Shown: in pieces, positions 1 through 6,292 of the stretch
Layout: each line of letters begins with the position of its first letter
How positions within the stretch are numbered: position 1 is the first letter of the stretch
From: an uncultured Synechococcus sp.
GTDB lineage: Bacteria > Cyanobacteriota > Cyanobacteriia > PCC-6307 > Cyanobiaceae
Direction: 5' to 3'
DNA length: 8,482 nt
Assembly: GCA_913040905.1 (NCBI GenBank)
Contig: CAJWIC010000049.1
Coordinates: forward strand, 1 to 8,482
The notes under the pieces: generated by a model
Databases searched by the model: none
What the model saw: the letters and a program-made list of their open reading frames with translations, nothing else
What the model was told of the DNA's origin: nothing
Made by a program: the position numbers and the translations under genes

Positions 1-213
1 GATCTTGGCGGTCTCCGCCATGAAGTGGACACCGCAGAAGGCGATCACATCGGCATCGGTGCTGGCGGCTTTGCGGGACAGCTCGAGTGAATCACCGATG
101 AAGTCGGCGATGTCCTGGATTTCCGGTTCCTGGTAGTAGTGCGCCAGGATCACGGCATTGCGCTCCTGCCGGAGTCGGTTGATCGCCGCAATGAGGGCGG
201 TGTCAGCGCTCAT
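1..213 (-). CDS. nadA: Quinolinate synthase NadA, N-terminal part (cut by window edge)
   Basis: NadA condenses iminoaspartate (made by NadB) with dihydroxyacetone phosphate to give quinolinate, the first ring intermediate of de novo NAD synthesis, using an oxygen-sensitive [4Fe-4S] cluster. The 71 visible codons start at ATG 213-211 ([10 protein letters not shown]). They contain the family's N-terminal signatures: [15 protein letters not shown] near residues 24-38, GDSLELS near 40-46, [20 protein letters not shown] at 52-71. Cys60 in FCGVHF corresponds to the first of three cluster cysteines. The frame is open to the window edge, so the rest of the gene (the family is about 300-350 residues) lies to the left. 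No clear Shine-Dalgarno precedes the start. It is divergent from the phosphoesterase gene across a 42-base gap if that gene starts at 256. The identification is secure from the motifs. Confidence 0.95.
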   Translation of the reverse strand, partial: MSADTALIAAINRLRQERNAVILAHYYQEPEIQDIADFIGDSLELSRKAASTDADVIAFCGVHFMAETAKI

Positions 214-231
214 CGGAGATGGACGGGCAGG

Positions 232-246
232 ATGGACTCAGCCTAG
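232..246 (+). other. ATG followed by in-frame TAG just upstream of the phosphoesterase
   Basis: ATG 232-234 is in the reading frame of the phosphoesterase but runs only four codons (M-D-S-A) before TAG 244-246. The conserved phosphoesterase sequence follows in the same frame without another stop. This could be a chance ATG, a start lost to a point mutation or sequencing error, or a stop that is read through. The TAG is part of CCTAGG, a palindrome. Confidence 0.6.
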
Positions 247-255
247 GCATCTGCT

Positions 256-1113
256 CTGACGCATCTCCGTCTTGCGATTGCGGGAGATCTTCACGGCGCC
301 TGGGGGGCGGATGATGAGCTTCTCCTGCAACGGCTTCAGCCCGACGCCGTTCTTTTCGTTGGTGATCTCAGTGATGGGGATCTGCGCTTGACCCGCCGCA
401 TCCGTTCACTGCCTCATCCCATGGCCGTGATTCTGGGGAACCATGATCGGGGCCGGGATCGCAGCGGGGATGTTCTGCGTCAGCAACTCGCCCTTCTTGA
501 TGGCGTTCACTGCGCCTGGAAACGGCTGCGACTTGATCCACTGCCGCTGTCGATCGTGGGGGCTCGCCCCTGCAGTTCCGGTGGGGGATTTCAACTGTCC
601 AAAGCGGTTCAGGCTGTTTACGGACCGGTGTCATTGGAGGAATCCGTTCAGCGGATCACATCAGCGGCTGCCGAGGTCCCTGAGGATCAGCCGTTGGTGG
701 TGATGGCCCACTGCGGACCCACCGGTCTCGGTTCGGATCGCGCCAGTCCCTGCGGCCGTGACTGGAAAACCCCGGCGCTGGACTGGGGCGATCAGGATCT
801 GGCCCTGGCCCTCGATCGCATCGCTCGCCATCGCGTTCCCGATCTGGTGGTGTTCGGCCACATGCATCACCAGCTCAAACGAGGCTCCGGCCTGCGTCAG
901 AGCCTGGTGCGAGACCGTCGTGGCACGGCGTATCTCAATGCCGCCTGTGTGCCCCGCAGCGGTCGCGACGCCGGGAATCAGCAGTTGTTGCATTTCTCAT
1001 GGGCGGAATTTGAGGGGCCAGCCCTGACCCACCTCAGCCATCGCTGGTATCAACCGGACGGGCAACTGATGCACCAGGAGCTTTTGCCCCGTCAGGAGCC
1101 CCTGGCGTGCTGA
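256..1113 (+). CDS. Calcineurin-like metallophosphoesterase, cyanobacteria/plant type (TIGR04168-like)
   Basis: This is a predicted cytosolic metal-dependent phosphoesterase of the calcineurin-like superfamily; its substrate is unknown. All metal-ligand blocks are visible when numbered from CTG 256: GDLHG (D11, H13), FVGDLSDGD (D37), GNHD (N62, H63), MAHCG (H152) and GHMHH (H202, H204). The start is a problem. The first ATG/GTG/TTG in the open stretch is TTG 388, which would discard GDLHG and GDLSD and hence an active site. Upstream, the frame is open to TAG 244-246 with no ATG, GTG or TTG. I therefore place the start at CTG 256, a low-certainty choice giving 285 residues; ATT 277 is another option. 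An in-frame ATG at 232 is separated from the body by that TAG. The 3' end overlaps the next gene by 7 bases. The family call is confident; the exact start is not. Confidence 0.85.
   Translation: MTHLRLAIAGDLHGAWGADDELLLQRLQPDAVLFVGDLSDGDLRLTRRIRSLPHPMAVILGNHDRGRDRSGDVLRQQLALLDGVHCAWKRLRLDPLPLSIVGARPCSSGGGFQLSKAVQAVYGPVSLEESVQRITSAAAEVPEDQPLVVMAHCGPTGLGSDRASPCGRDWKTPALDWGDQDLALALDRIARHRVPDLVVFGHMHHQLKRGSGLRQSLVRDRRGTAYLNAACVPRSGRDAGNQQLLHFSWAEFEGPALTHLSHRWYQPDGQLMHQELLPRQEPLAC
1094..1098 (+). promoter_or_regulatory. Ribosome binding site for the glycosyltransferase-like gene
   Basis: AGGAG lies 8 bases before GTG 1107, inside the last codons of the upstream phosphoesterase gene. It is the clearest Shine-Dalgarno in the window and supports GTG 1107 as the start, with translation coupled across the GTGCTGA overlap. 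Confidence 0.65.
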
Positions 1114-2195
1114 TTTACGTCTGCAGCAGCAGCCATGGCTTTGGCCATGCGGCCAGGGATGCGGCTGTGCTGCAGCAGCTGCGCCGACTTCGTCCCGACT
1201 GGCGTCTGGTGATGAGTTCGCTGGTCAGTCCTGGGTTTCTGTCGCTGCTGCTGGGGGATGAGCACATCGAACAACGACCCTGCCGCTGGGATGTCGGGAT
1301 GGTCCAGGCGGATGCTCTCGGCTCCGACCCTTCCGCCACGCTGATCGCTCTGGCTGAGCTGGATGCTCGATTGCCGGAGCAGGTGCAAGCGGAGGCGAGC
1401 TGGATCCGTGCGCAGGGGCGACCGGTGTTGATTCTGGGGGACATTCCCCCCGCTGCAGCAGAGCTGGCTGCAGCCGTTGATGCCCCTCTGGTGTGGATGA
1501 GCAATTTCGGCTGGGACGAGATCTATCGCCCCTTCGGCGGAGCGTTTGAGCTGGTGGCGGAGCGTGCTCTGGAGTCGTATCGGTGCGGGCAACTGCTGCT
1601 GCGCTGTCCCTTTGATCTCGCCATGGATTGGGGACTGCCGGAACAACGGCTTGACCTGGTCTGCAGCAGCCCGAGGCCGTTGCCAAGTGTGGTTCAACAA
1701 ACGCTCGAGGCCCTGGATCAACCGATCATTCAGGTGGGTTTCGGCGGCATGGGCCTGGATCTGGATCCGCAGCTGTTCGCCCACTGGCCTGATCATCACT
1801 TCCTGATGGCCTGTCCGCCCGATGCGAAGACTTCTGCGCGATTGGCCGGCATCGCCAACCTGACGCTGCTGCCCGACGGGGTGCGTCCCCTGGATGCGTT
1901 CCCATTCTGTGAGCGACACATCGGCAAACCGGGCTTCAGCACCTTCTGTGAGGCCTTGTCGCTGGAGTTGGGCCTGCATGTGGTGGAGCGCCAGGATTTC
2001 GCCGAGGTCAGTGCGTTGATGCAGGGTTTGATCCGGTATGGACGTCACCGACAGCTGACTCGTCAGCAGCTCATCGGTGGTGACTGGCAACTGGACCAAC
2101 CTCTGTTGCCGGCTGAAGCGGAACCGCTGGCGGCTGGTGGCGCGCTGCAGGCCGCCGAACAACTGATCCGGATTGGCGACCCATTCTGTAATTGA
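1107..2195 (+). CDS. GT-B-fold glycosyltransferase-like protein, related to the N-terminal domain of plant L-arabinokinase
   Basis: Probable cytosolic nucleotide-sugar-binding protein of the GT1/GT28 (MurG-like) superfamily, 362 residues; no substrate is known to me. The N-terminus has the glycine-rich loop SSHGFGHAARD (residues 8-18), resembling the HGFGHATR loop that opens the plant arabinokinase and related bacterial proteins. Residues 130-140 (WMSNFGWDEIY) resemble the SNFxWDxIY segment of that family, VGFGGMG (210-216) begins the C-terminal half, and KPGFSTFCEAL (274-284) is the usual donor-binding PGxxTxxEAL-type motif. There is no signal peptide or membrane segment and no kinase domain. 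GTG 1107 is chosen for its AGGAG site at 8-base spacing. It is probably co-transcribed with the phosphoesterase. The fold call is good; the enzymatic activity is inference, as the arabinokinase N-domain itself lacks a clear role. Confidence 0.8.
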   Translation: MLIYVCSSSHGFGHAARDAAVLQQLRRLRPDWRLVMSSLVSPGFLSLLLGDEHIEQRPCRWDVGMVQADALGSDPSATLIALAELDARLPEQVQAEASWIRAQGRPVLILGDIPPAAAELAAAVDAPLVWMSNFGWDEIYRPFGGAFELVAERALESYRCGQLLLRCPFDLAMDWGLPEQRLDLVCSSPRPLPSVVQQTLEALDQPIIQVGFGGMGLDLDPQLFAHWPDHHFLMACPPDAKTSARLAGIANLTLLPDGVRPLDAFPFCERHIGKPGFSTFCEALSLELGLHVVERQDFAEVSALMQGLIRYGRHRQLTRQQLIGGDWQLDQPLLPAEAEPLAAGGALQAAEQLIRIGDPFCN

Positions 2196-2396
2196 TTACG
2201 AAAAAATAAAATTGACTCAGGGGCGACATCTTTGCCACTGCTGATGCGATGGGCGATTTGTTGACTGGCATATATACCTATTGCCCTTGCATTCGTCTTC
2301 GACAAAGTCTTGAGCAAAGGAAAAGGTATTCTTTCCGTCCGTCGAAAACAATCATCCGCTTCTGGTTGCTTCGGCTCTTTTGAAATTGTTCTCTGA
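2196..2396. other. AT-rich intergenic region, probably holding the promoter/5' leader of the muramidase gene
   Basis: This is the longest non-coding stretch in the window (201 bases) and visibly richer in A+T than its surroundings, for example the A-rich run at 2200-2211 and TATATA at 2271-2276. Two copies of TTGACT, a -35-like hexamer, occur at 2212-2217 and 2261-2266. Neither has a good -10 box at 16-18 bases, so I do not call a specific promoter. No tRNA or clear terminator with a T-run was seen. An exact promoter, a leader regulatory element or a small RNA could lie here. Confidence 0.45.
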
Positions 2397-3134
2397 ATGC
2401 TCTTTATGGCTATCCACGCTCTGATCGGTCGCAAGTCGCTCGTCGCGACCGTCATCGCTGGAGCCATCCCCCTCGTTGCTTCGACCACTCCCTCCTCGGC
2501 AACGCTTCTTCCGCCTGATTCCCGAGCTCAGCTGCTGAGTGAACCCGATGCCGTGCCGTCTCGGGCCATTCCTTATGTGATCACTCCGGAACGGCGGGCC
2601 ATGCTCAACACCATCCGCTTCGCGGAAGGCACCTGGAAAGGTGGTCTGGACGTCGGTTACCGGGTGATGTTCGGCGGAGGTCTGATGCCTTCCCTTGACC
2701 GTCACCCGAATCGCGTGATCTACCGATCGCGCTACGCCAGTGCCGCCGCGGGTGCTTATCAGTTCATGCCGTTCACCTGGAACCTGGTGCAGCGCAGCAT
2801 CGGCGTTCGCGGGTTCGGTCCTGAAGCCCAGGACCAGGGCGCGTTGTTTCTGATTCAGCGGCGCAAGGCTCTCAGCCTCACCGATGCAGGAACACTCACC
2901 CCAGTGCTCACGGCCATGCTGGCACCTGAATGGGCATCCTTCCCGACCCTTTCCGGTCGAAGTTTTTATGGGCAGCCCGTCAAGAAGTATTCCCGTCTTC
3001 GCTCCTTCTATGACGTGAATCTGGAGGAGCTGCGCCGGATCCGTGATCTCAAGCGCCAACAGCTCGCCCTGAACGTGGCTCCACCGCCTGCCATCTGCAC
3101 TGGGTCCCGCATCGCCTGCGCGACCCAGCTCTGA
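2397..3134 (+). CDS. Secreted lambda-endolysin-like muramidase / lytic transglycosylase (GH104 type)
   Basis: Predicted exported peptidoglycan-cleaving enzyme of 245 residues. It opens with a signal peptide: a basic patch (GRK, 11-13), a hydrophobic core (about 14-29) and a likely cut after SSA (residue 35). The mature part aligns by eye with phage lambda R protein: RRAMLNTIRFAEGTW (66-80, with E77 matching the catalytic glutamate of lambda's WSEGT), GYRVMFGG, a DRHP turn (101-104), SAAAGAYQFMPFTW (115-128), PEAQDQGAL (142-150), and a C-terminal PEWASFP...YGQ block like lambda's IWASLPGAGYGQ. It likely acts in the periplasm on the glycan strand, in growth, division or turnover. Two late cysteines (234, 241) could form a disulfide. 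Start: ATG 2397 or in-frame ATG 2406; neither has a clear ribosome site and 2406 gives an equally good signal peptide. No holin or phage genes are nearby, so it appears to be a host gene. Confidence 0.87.
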   Translation: MLFMAIHALIGRKSLVATVIAGAIPLVASTTPSSATLLPPDSRAQLLSEPDAVPSRAIPYVITPERRAMLNTIRFAEGTWKGGLDVGYRVMFGGGLMPSLDRHPNRVIYRSRYASAAAGAYQFMPFTWNLVQRSIGVRGFGPEAQDQGALFLIQRRKALSLTDAGTLTPVLTAMLAPEWASFPTLSGRSFYGQPVKKYSRLRSFYDVNLEELRRIRDLKRQQLALNVAPPPAICTGSRIACATQL

Positions 3135-3147
3135 GGGATTCCTTCAG
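3131..3147. repeat. Short hairpin spanning the convergent stop codons
   Basis: CTGAGGG (3131-3137) can pair with CCTTCAG (3141-3147) over seven positions, one a G-T wobble, with a 3-base loop. Both stop codons (muramidase TGA 3132-3134; TPM gene stop at 3146-3144) fall in its arms. It sits where a shared bidirectional terminator would, but no T-run follows on either strand, so terminator function is doubtful. Confidence 0.35.
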
Positions 3148-3950
3148 CTGTCCGGCTCCTCGTTCAGGCGTCGACCCACCGTCGCCTGGGCAATGAAATA
3201 AGCGACAACGCCGCCGGTCAGGAAACCAACTCCGTTCCGCACAATCGGCAGGACGTCGGAGGTGCGTGTGATGACAGGCGCAATGCCGAACACACCGAAC
3301 AACATCACCCACAGCGGTGAGAGCAGCAGCAACCAGGCCCAAGCAACGGTTTCCCCTTCTTTGCGTGGGTAAGCGGCAAATCCTGCAATCAGGCCACCGA
3401 CGGCGGAGGTGGTGAGGGTCCACAGCCATTGCTCGAGAGGGAGCCCTGGCACCACCTGGCATCCGCCCCGTTCCAGGCATACCTCAACCGCATTCAAGGC
3501 ATCGATGATGGCGCCATCCTCGCCGTGTTCCTTGACGTAGTACTGGTTGCCGAAACGCGTCTGCAGCTCCACCCAGTAGGTGCGAGGCATCAACGCGAAA
3601 AAGGCATCGCCCACATTGAAGTTGAGCAGGTTGCCCCCACGGGGATCCGCAACCAGCAGGAGGCTGCTTTCATCAAGGCCCCAAAATTCCTTCACGGCAC
3701 GGCCAGGCGTGCGTTCGTACTGGGTCAGAACCCGCAGCTTCCAGCCCGTGGACTCCTCCACCTGATTGAGCCTCTTCTCCAGATTGCTGCGCTGGGGATC
3801 GGTGAAGGCCTTGGCGAGATCAATCACCGGCGTCGGGTGATCAGGCAGCAGTTCGGGGTTGTCGTAGGCGTGAGCTGGGAGGCCCCCCCCCAGGGCGATC
3901 AGGGTTGTCAGCAGCACGGCCCACAGCCCTGCGATGCGATGTGTTCCCAT
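3144..3950 (-). CDS. TPM-domain membrane-anchored protein, thylakoid-lumen TLP15-like
   Basis: Predicted exported and membrane-anchored protein of 268 residues, start at ATG 3950-3948. Residues 1-28 are a signal peptide (core IAGLWAVLLTTLIALGGG, cut after AHA). The TPM domain covers about 35-165 (ELLPDHPTPVIDLAKAF, then STGWKLRVLTQYERTPG, then LLLVADPRGGNLLNFNVGDA). Three hydrophobic segments follow near 173-194, 203-226 and 236-257. In plants and cyanobacteria TPM proteins include photosystem II repair and assembly factors (TLP18.3/Psb32); this sequence looks closer to the plant thylakoid lumen 15-kDa proteins, from memory. The soluble domain is thus expected in the thylakoid lumen or periplasm; a role in photosystem maintenance is inference. 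The frame extends upstream to 4067, but those codons overlap the divergent methyltransferase and precede the signal peptide, so I reject that start. The signal peptide codons contain a G9 run. Confidence 0.85.
   Translation of the reverse strand: MGTHRIAGLWAVLLTTLIALGGGLPAHAYDNPELLPDHPTPVIDLAKAFTDPQRSNLEKRLNQVEESTGWKLRVLTQYERTPGRAVKEFWGLDESSLLLVADPRGGNLLNFNVGDAFFALMPRTYWVELQTRFGNQYYVKEHGEDGAIIDALNAVEVCLERGGCQVVPGLPLEQWLWTLTTSAVGGLIAGFAAYPRKEGETVAWAWLLLLSPLWVMLFGVFGIAPVITRTSDVLPIVRNGVGFLTGGVVAYFIAQATVGRRLNEEPDS
3883..3891. repeat. Homopolymer C9 (G9 on the coding strand) in the TPM signal peptide
   Basis: Nine consecutive C on the plus strand encode the Gly-Gly-Gly stretch of the TPM protein's signal peptide (LGGGLPAHA). 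Runs of this length are prone to replication slippage and sequencing error. The frame is intact as given. Confidence 0.9.
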
Positions 3951-3981
3951 GGAGCTGCTGCAGTGGCGGGCATTCTCTCCA

Positions 3982-5163
3982 ATGAATCCGACGGCTGCGG
4001 ACTGTCCCTCCTGGTTGGCAACGCTTCTCCACCAGGCCGGTGGGACGGTTCCCTTCCGCCAATTCATGGACTGGGCTCTGCATCATCCAGAGCACGGTTA
4101 TTACGGATCCGGTCGGGTTCAGATCAGTCCACAGGGTGATTTCGCGACGTCTCCATCGCTGGGCCCCGATTTCGCGACCCTGCTCGGTCGTCAACTGATC
4201 GATCTGCTGCGCACCCTGCCGGACCAGTCAGGACGGTTGTCGCTGGTGGAGGTGGGACCAGGGGAGGGCGATCTCGCGGCTGATCTTCAGACTGTGCTGG
4301 CCCGTCATTCACCTGATCTGATTGAGCGCTGTGAGCTTGTTCTGGTCGAACGCAGCGCCTGCCTTCGTCAACGCCAGCAGCAACGATTGGAGGGGATCAG
4401 CGGCTGTCCGGTGCGCTGGTGCTCGATCGAGGAACTTCAGGCTGCACCCGTTCAAGGTGTCGTGCTTGCCCATGAACTGCTCGATGCCTTTCCCGTGGAT
4501 CGACTGGTGCTCCATCAGGGTGAGCTCCAACTCCAGGGCGTGCGCCTTCAGCAACACAACCGTCTGGGCTGGACAGCACTTGCCGTTCCCGCACCGCTGC
4601 AGAAGGAGTTGGAAAGCAGTGGGATTGTTCTACCCCCGCCAGGCAGCGACGACGGTTGGACGACGGAATGGCACAGCACCCTGCGGCCGTGGATGGCATC
4701 GCTGGCTTCAGCGGTGACCGACGGCGCTCTGCTGGTGATCGATTACGCCCTTGAGGCGTCCCGTTATTACACCGCCCGCCGGTCGGACGGAACCCTCATG
4801 GCCTACCGCCAGGGCATGGCGGGGCTGAATCCACTGGCCCAGGCCGGGGAGCAGGATCTCACCGCCCATCTGTGCATCGAGACCCTTACCCAGGTCGCTG
4901 CGCACCACGGTTGGCAACTGCAGGATCAGAGGCGTCAGGGGGAGGCGCTGCTTGCCCTGGGCCTGGCGAACGATCTGCATGCGCTGCAGCGGTTGCCCGC
5001 CACGGAACTGGCCCAGGCATTGAAACGGAGGGAAGCCCTGTTGCGACTCGTGGATCCAGCCGCCCTTGGTGACTTCCGCTGGCTTCTCTACAGCCGCGGT
5101 GCTGGGGCGAATCAGCTCAGCCTCGCAACTGGTCCAGACAACGCAGGATCTCGTCCCGGCTGA
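3982..5163 (+). CDS. SAM-dependent methyltransferase, MidA/NDUFAF7 (DUF185/COG1565) family
   Basis: Class I SAM-dependent methyltransferase of 393 residues. Family hallmarks are visible: [10 protein letters not shown] (35-44), [14 protein letters not shown] (52-65), the SAM-binding loop [10 protein letters not shown] (89-98), [15 protein letters not shown] (162-176), [14 protein letters not shown] (250-263), GTLMAYRQ (270-277) and GEQDLTAH (289-296). The mitochondrial member, NDUFAF7, dimethylates an arginine in the NDUFS2 subunit of complex I early in assembly. By analogy the cyanobacterial protein might act on NdhH of NDH-1, but that is inference. Start choice: ATG 3982 gives [12 protein letters not shown], the expected short leader; in-frame ATGs at 3949 and 3934 would run into the divergent TPM gene. 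No Shine-Dalgarno helps decide. The last 15 codons and the stop overlap the 3' end of aroB on the other strand. Confidence 0.88.
   Translation: MNPTAADCPSWLATLLHQAGGTVPFRQFMDWALHHPEHGYYGSGRVQISPQGDFATSPSLGPDFATLLGRQLIDLLRTLPDQSGRLSLVEVGPGEGDLAADLQTVLARHSPDLIERCELVLVERSACLRQRQQQRLEGISGCPVRWCSIEELQAAPVQGVVLAHELLDAFPVDRLVLHQGELQLQGVRLQQHNRLGWTALAVPAPLQKELESSGIVLPPPGSDDGWTTEWHSTLRPWMASLASAVTDGALLVIDYALEASRYYTARRSDGTLMAYRQGMAGLNPLAQAGEQDLTAHLCIETLTQVAAHHGWQLQDQRRQGEALLALGLANDLHALQRLPATELAQALKRREALLRLVDPAALGDFRWLLYSRGAGANQLSLATGPDNAGSRPG
5117..5163. other. Convergent 3' overlap of methyltransferase and aroB
   Basis: The two genes end into each other: the methyltransferase TGA is at 5161-5163 and the aroB stop at 5119-5117, so 47 bases encode both C-termini on opposite strands. 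There is no room for an intergenic terminator. Confidence 0.85.
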
Positions 5164-6232
5164 TGTCATCCCGGATCTCCACATCGCCGATGGCTGTGGG
5201 CAGGATGAATCGCAACCGACCATCCTTCACTTTCTTATCTCCCTGAAGCGTGCGCAGCACCGCATCCGGATCGAGGTCCGGCCAGACGGTCGGCAGTCCG
5301 CAGCGCTGGATCAGTTGTGCCTGGCGCTCGGCATCCTTCGCGGTCCAGCTGCCGCGGTTCAAGGCCAGCTGACCGACCGCCACCATCCCGATCGCCACCG
5401 CCTCTCCGTGCAGCCAGGTGCCGTATCCACAAAGGGTTTCCACCACATGGCCAAAGGTGTGGCCGTAGTTGAGGACGGCTCGCAATCCACCTTCCCGTTC
5501 ATCCGCTGCCACCACCCGAGCCTTGGCTGCTGCCGATCGCTCGAGAATGGTTTCGAGTCGATCACTGCCAAGTCCAGCGGCTGAGTCGGGGGCAGGCCCC
5601 TCTTCCAGGCTCTGGAACAGTTCGGCATCACCAAGGATTCCGTACTTGATCACTTCCGCCATGCCGGCTCTGAACTCGCGGACCGGCAGGGTGCTCAGCG
5701 TGTCTGGGTCGATCATCACCAGGCTCGGCTGGTGAAAGGCACCGATCAGATTCTTTCCGCCGGGATGGTTCACCCCCGTTTTGCCGCCAATGGCGGCATC
5801 AACCATCGCCAGAAGGGTTGTGGGGACCTGAATCACCCGGATCCCCCGCAGCCAGGTGGCGGCAGCGAATCCGGTCATGTCTCCGACCACCCCACCACCC
5901 AGGGCCAGCATCAGCGAGCTGCGCTCCAAGCGATGTCCAAAAGCGGCGTCGTGGATGGAGGCCACCGTGGCTTGCGTTTTCCGGTCCTCCCCGGCATCGA
6001 TCACAAGCAGGTCAGCGTTGAAGCCTTGCTGTTGAAGGCTCTGCAGGCACACCTCGCCGTAAGGGCCCGCCACGTCTGGGTTACTGATCACCAGGATCCG
6101 GCGGCCGGGCTGAATTCCCGCTGCCAGGAGTTCGTCACCGAGGCGGTGAAGGCCACCGGCACCGATCACCACCTCGTAGGGGTTGCGTTCCAGCGCGACG
6201 GAGATCCGACGCAGGGTTGGTGAGGCGACCAT
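5117..6232 (-). CDS. aroB: 3-dehydroquinate synthase AroB
   Basis: AroB converts DAHP to 3-dehydroquinate, step two of the shikimate pathway leading to aromatic amino acids, folate and quinones. It is a cytosolic enzyme using NAD+ and zinc. The 371-residue protein is of normal length, with [15 protein letters not shown] (111-125, nucleotide site), [20 protein letters not shown] (136-155), [12 protein letters not shown] (158-169), and the zinc ligands E193 in MAEVIKYG, H258 in NYGHTFGH and H275 in [11 protein letters not shown]331-region GDKKVKDG (331-338) is also typical. I chose ATG 6232-6230 (MVASPTLRR); in-frame GTGs at 6256 and 6253 add up to eight residues and cannot be excluded. No ribosome site is evident. 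It is divergent from the permease gene across 60 bases and overlaps the methyltransferase at its 3' end. Confidence 0.97.
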   Translation of the reverse strand: MVASPTLRRISVALERNPYEVVIGAGGLHRLGDELLAAGIQPGRRILVISNPDVAGPYGEVCLQSLQQQGFNADLLVIDAGEDRKTQATVASIHDAAFGHRLERSSLMLALGGGVVGDMTGFAAATWLRGIRVIQVPTTLLAMVDAAIGGKTGVNHPGGKNLIGAFHQPSLVMIDPDTLSTLPVREFRAGMAEVIKYGILGDAELFQSLEEGPAPDSAAGLGSDRLETILERSAAAKARVVAADEREGGLRAVLNYGHTFGHVVETLCGYGTWLHGEAVAIGMVAVGQLALNRGSWTAKDAERQAQLIQRCGLPTVWPDLDPDAVLRTLQGDKKVKDGRLRFILPTAIGDVEIRDDISRDEILRCLDQLRG

Positions 6233-6292
6233 GGGGCGTTCAGCCGATGCCACCACTCTGCCGGGCGGAGATGGTGAAGCCGCCGTAACCTC

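Noticed and set aside
388..1113. Phosphoesterase starting at TTG 388
   Set aside because: This start would delete the GDLHG and GDLSD metal-binding blocks encoded in the same open frame just upstream, so it is unlikely to be the true start.
1092..2162. Long minus-strand open frame (356 codons) opposite the glycosyltransferase-like gene
   Set aside because: It mirrors the plus-strand gene over almost its whole length. The translation is Gln/Arg/His-rich with no recognisable motif, as expected from an antisense frame in GC-rich DNA; the plus strand has clear family motifs and a Shine-Dalgarno.
2212..2276. Specific sigma-70 promoter using TTGACT boxes and TATATA
   Set aside because: No pair has 16-18 base spacing: TTGACT 2261 and TATATA 2271 are only four bases apart, and nothing resembling a -10 box lies correctly placed after either TTGACT.
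2352..3059. Minus-strand open frame of 235 codons opposite the muramidase
   Set aside because: It is antisense to a gene with a signal peptide and conserved catalytic motifs; no protein family is recognisable in it.
3429..4139. Plus-strand open frame of 236 codons opposite the TPM gene
   Set aside because: It overlaps both the TPM gene and the start of the methyltransferase in another frame, with no family motif.
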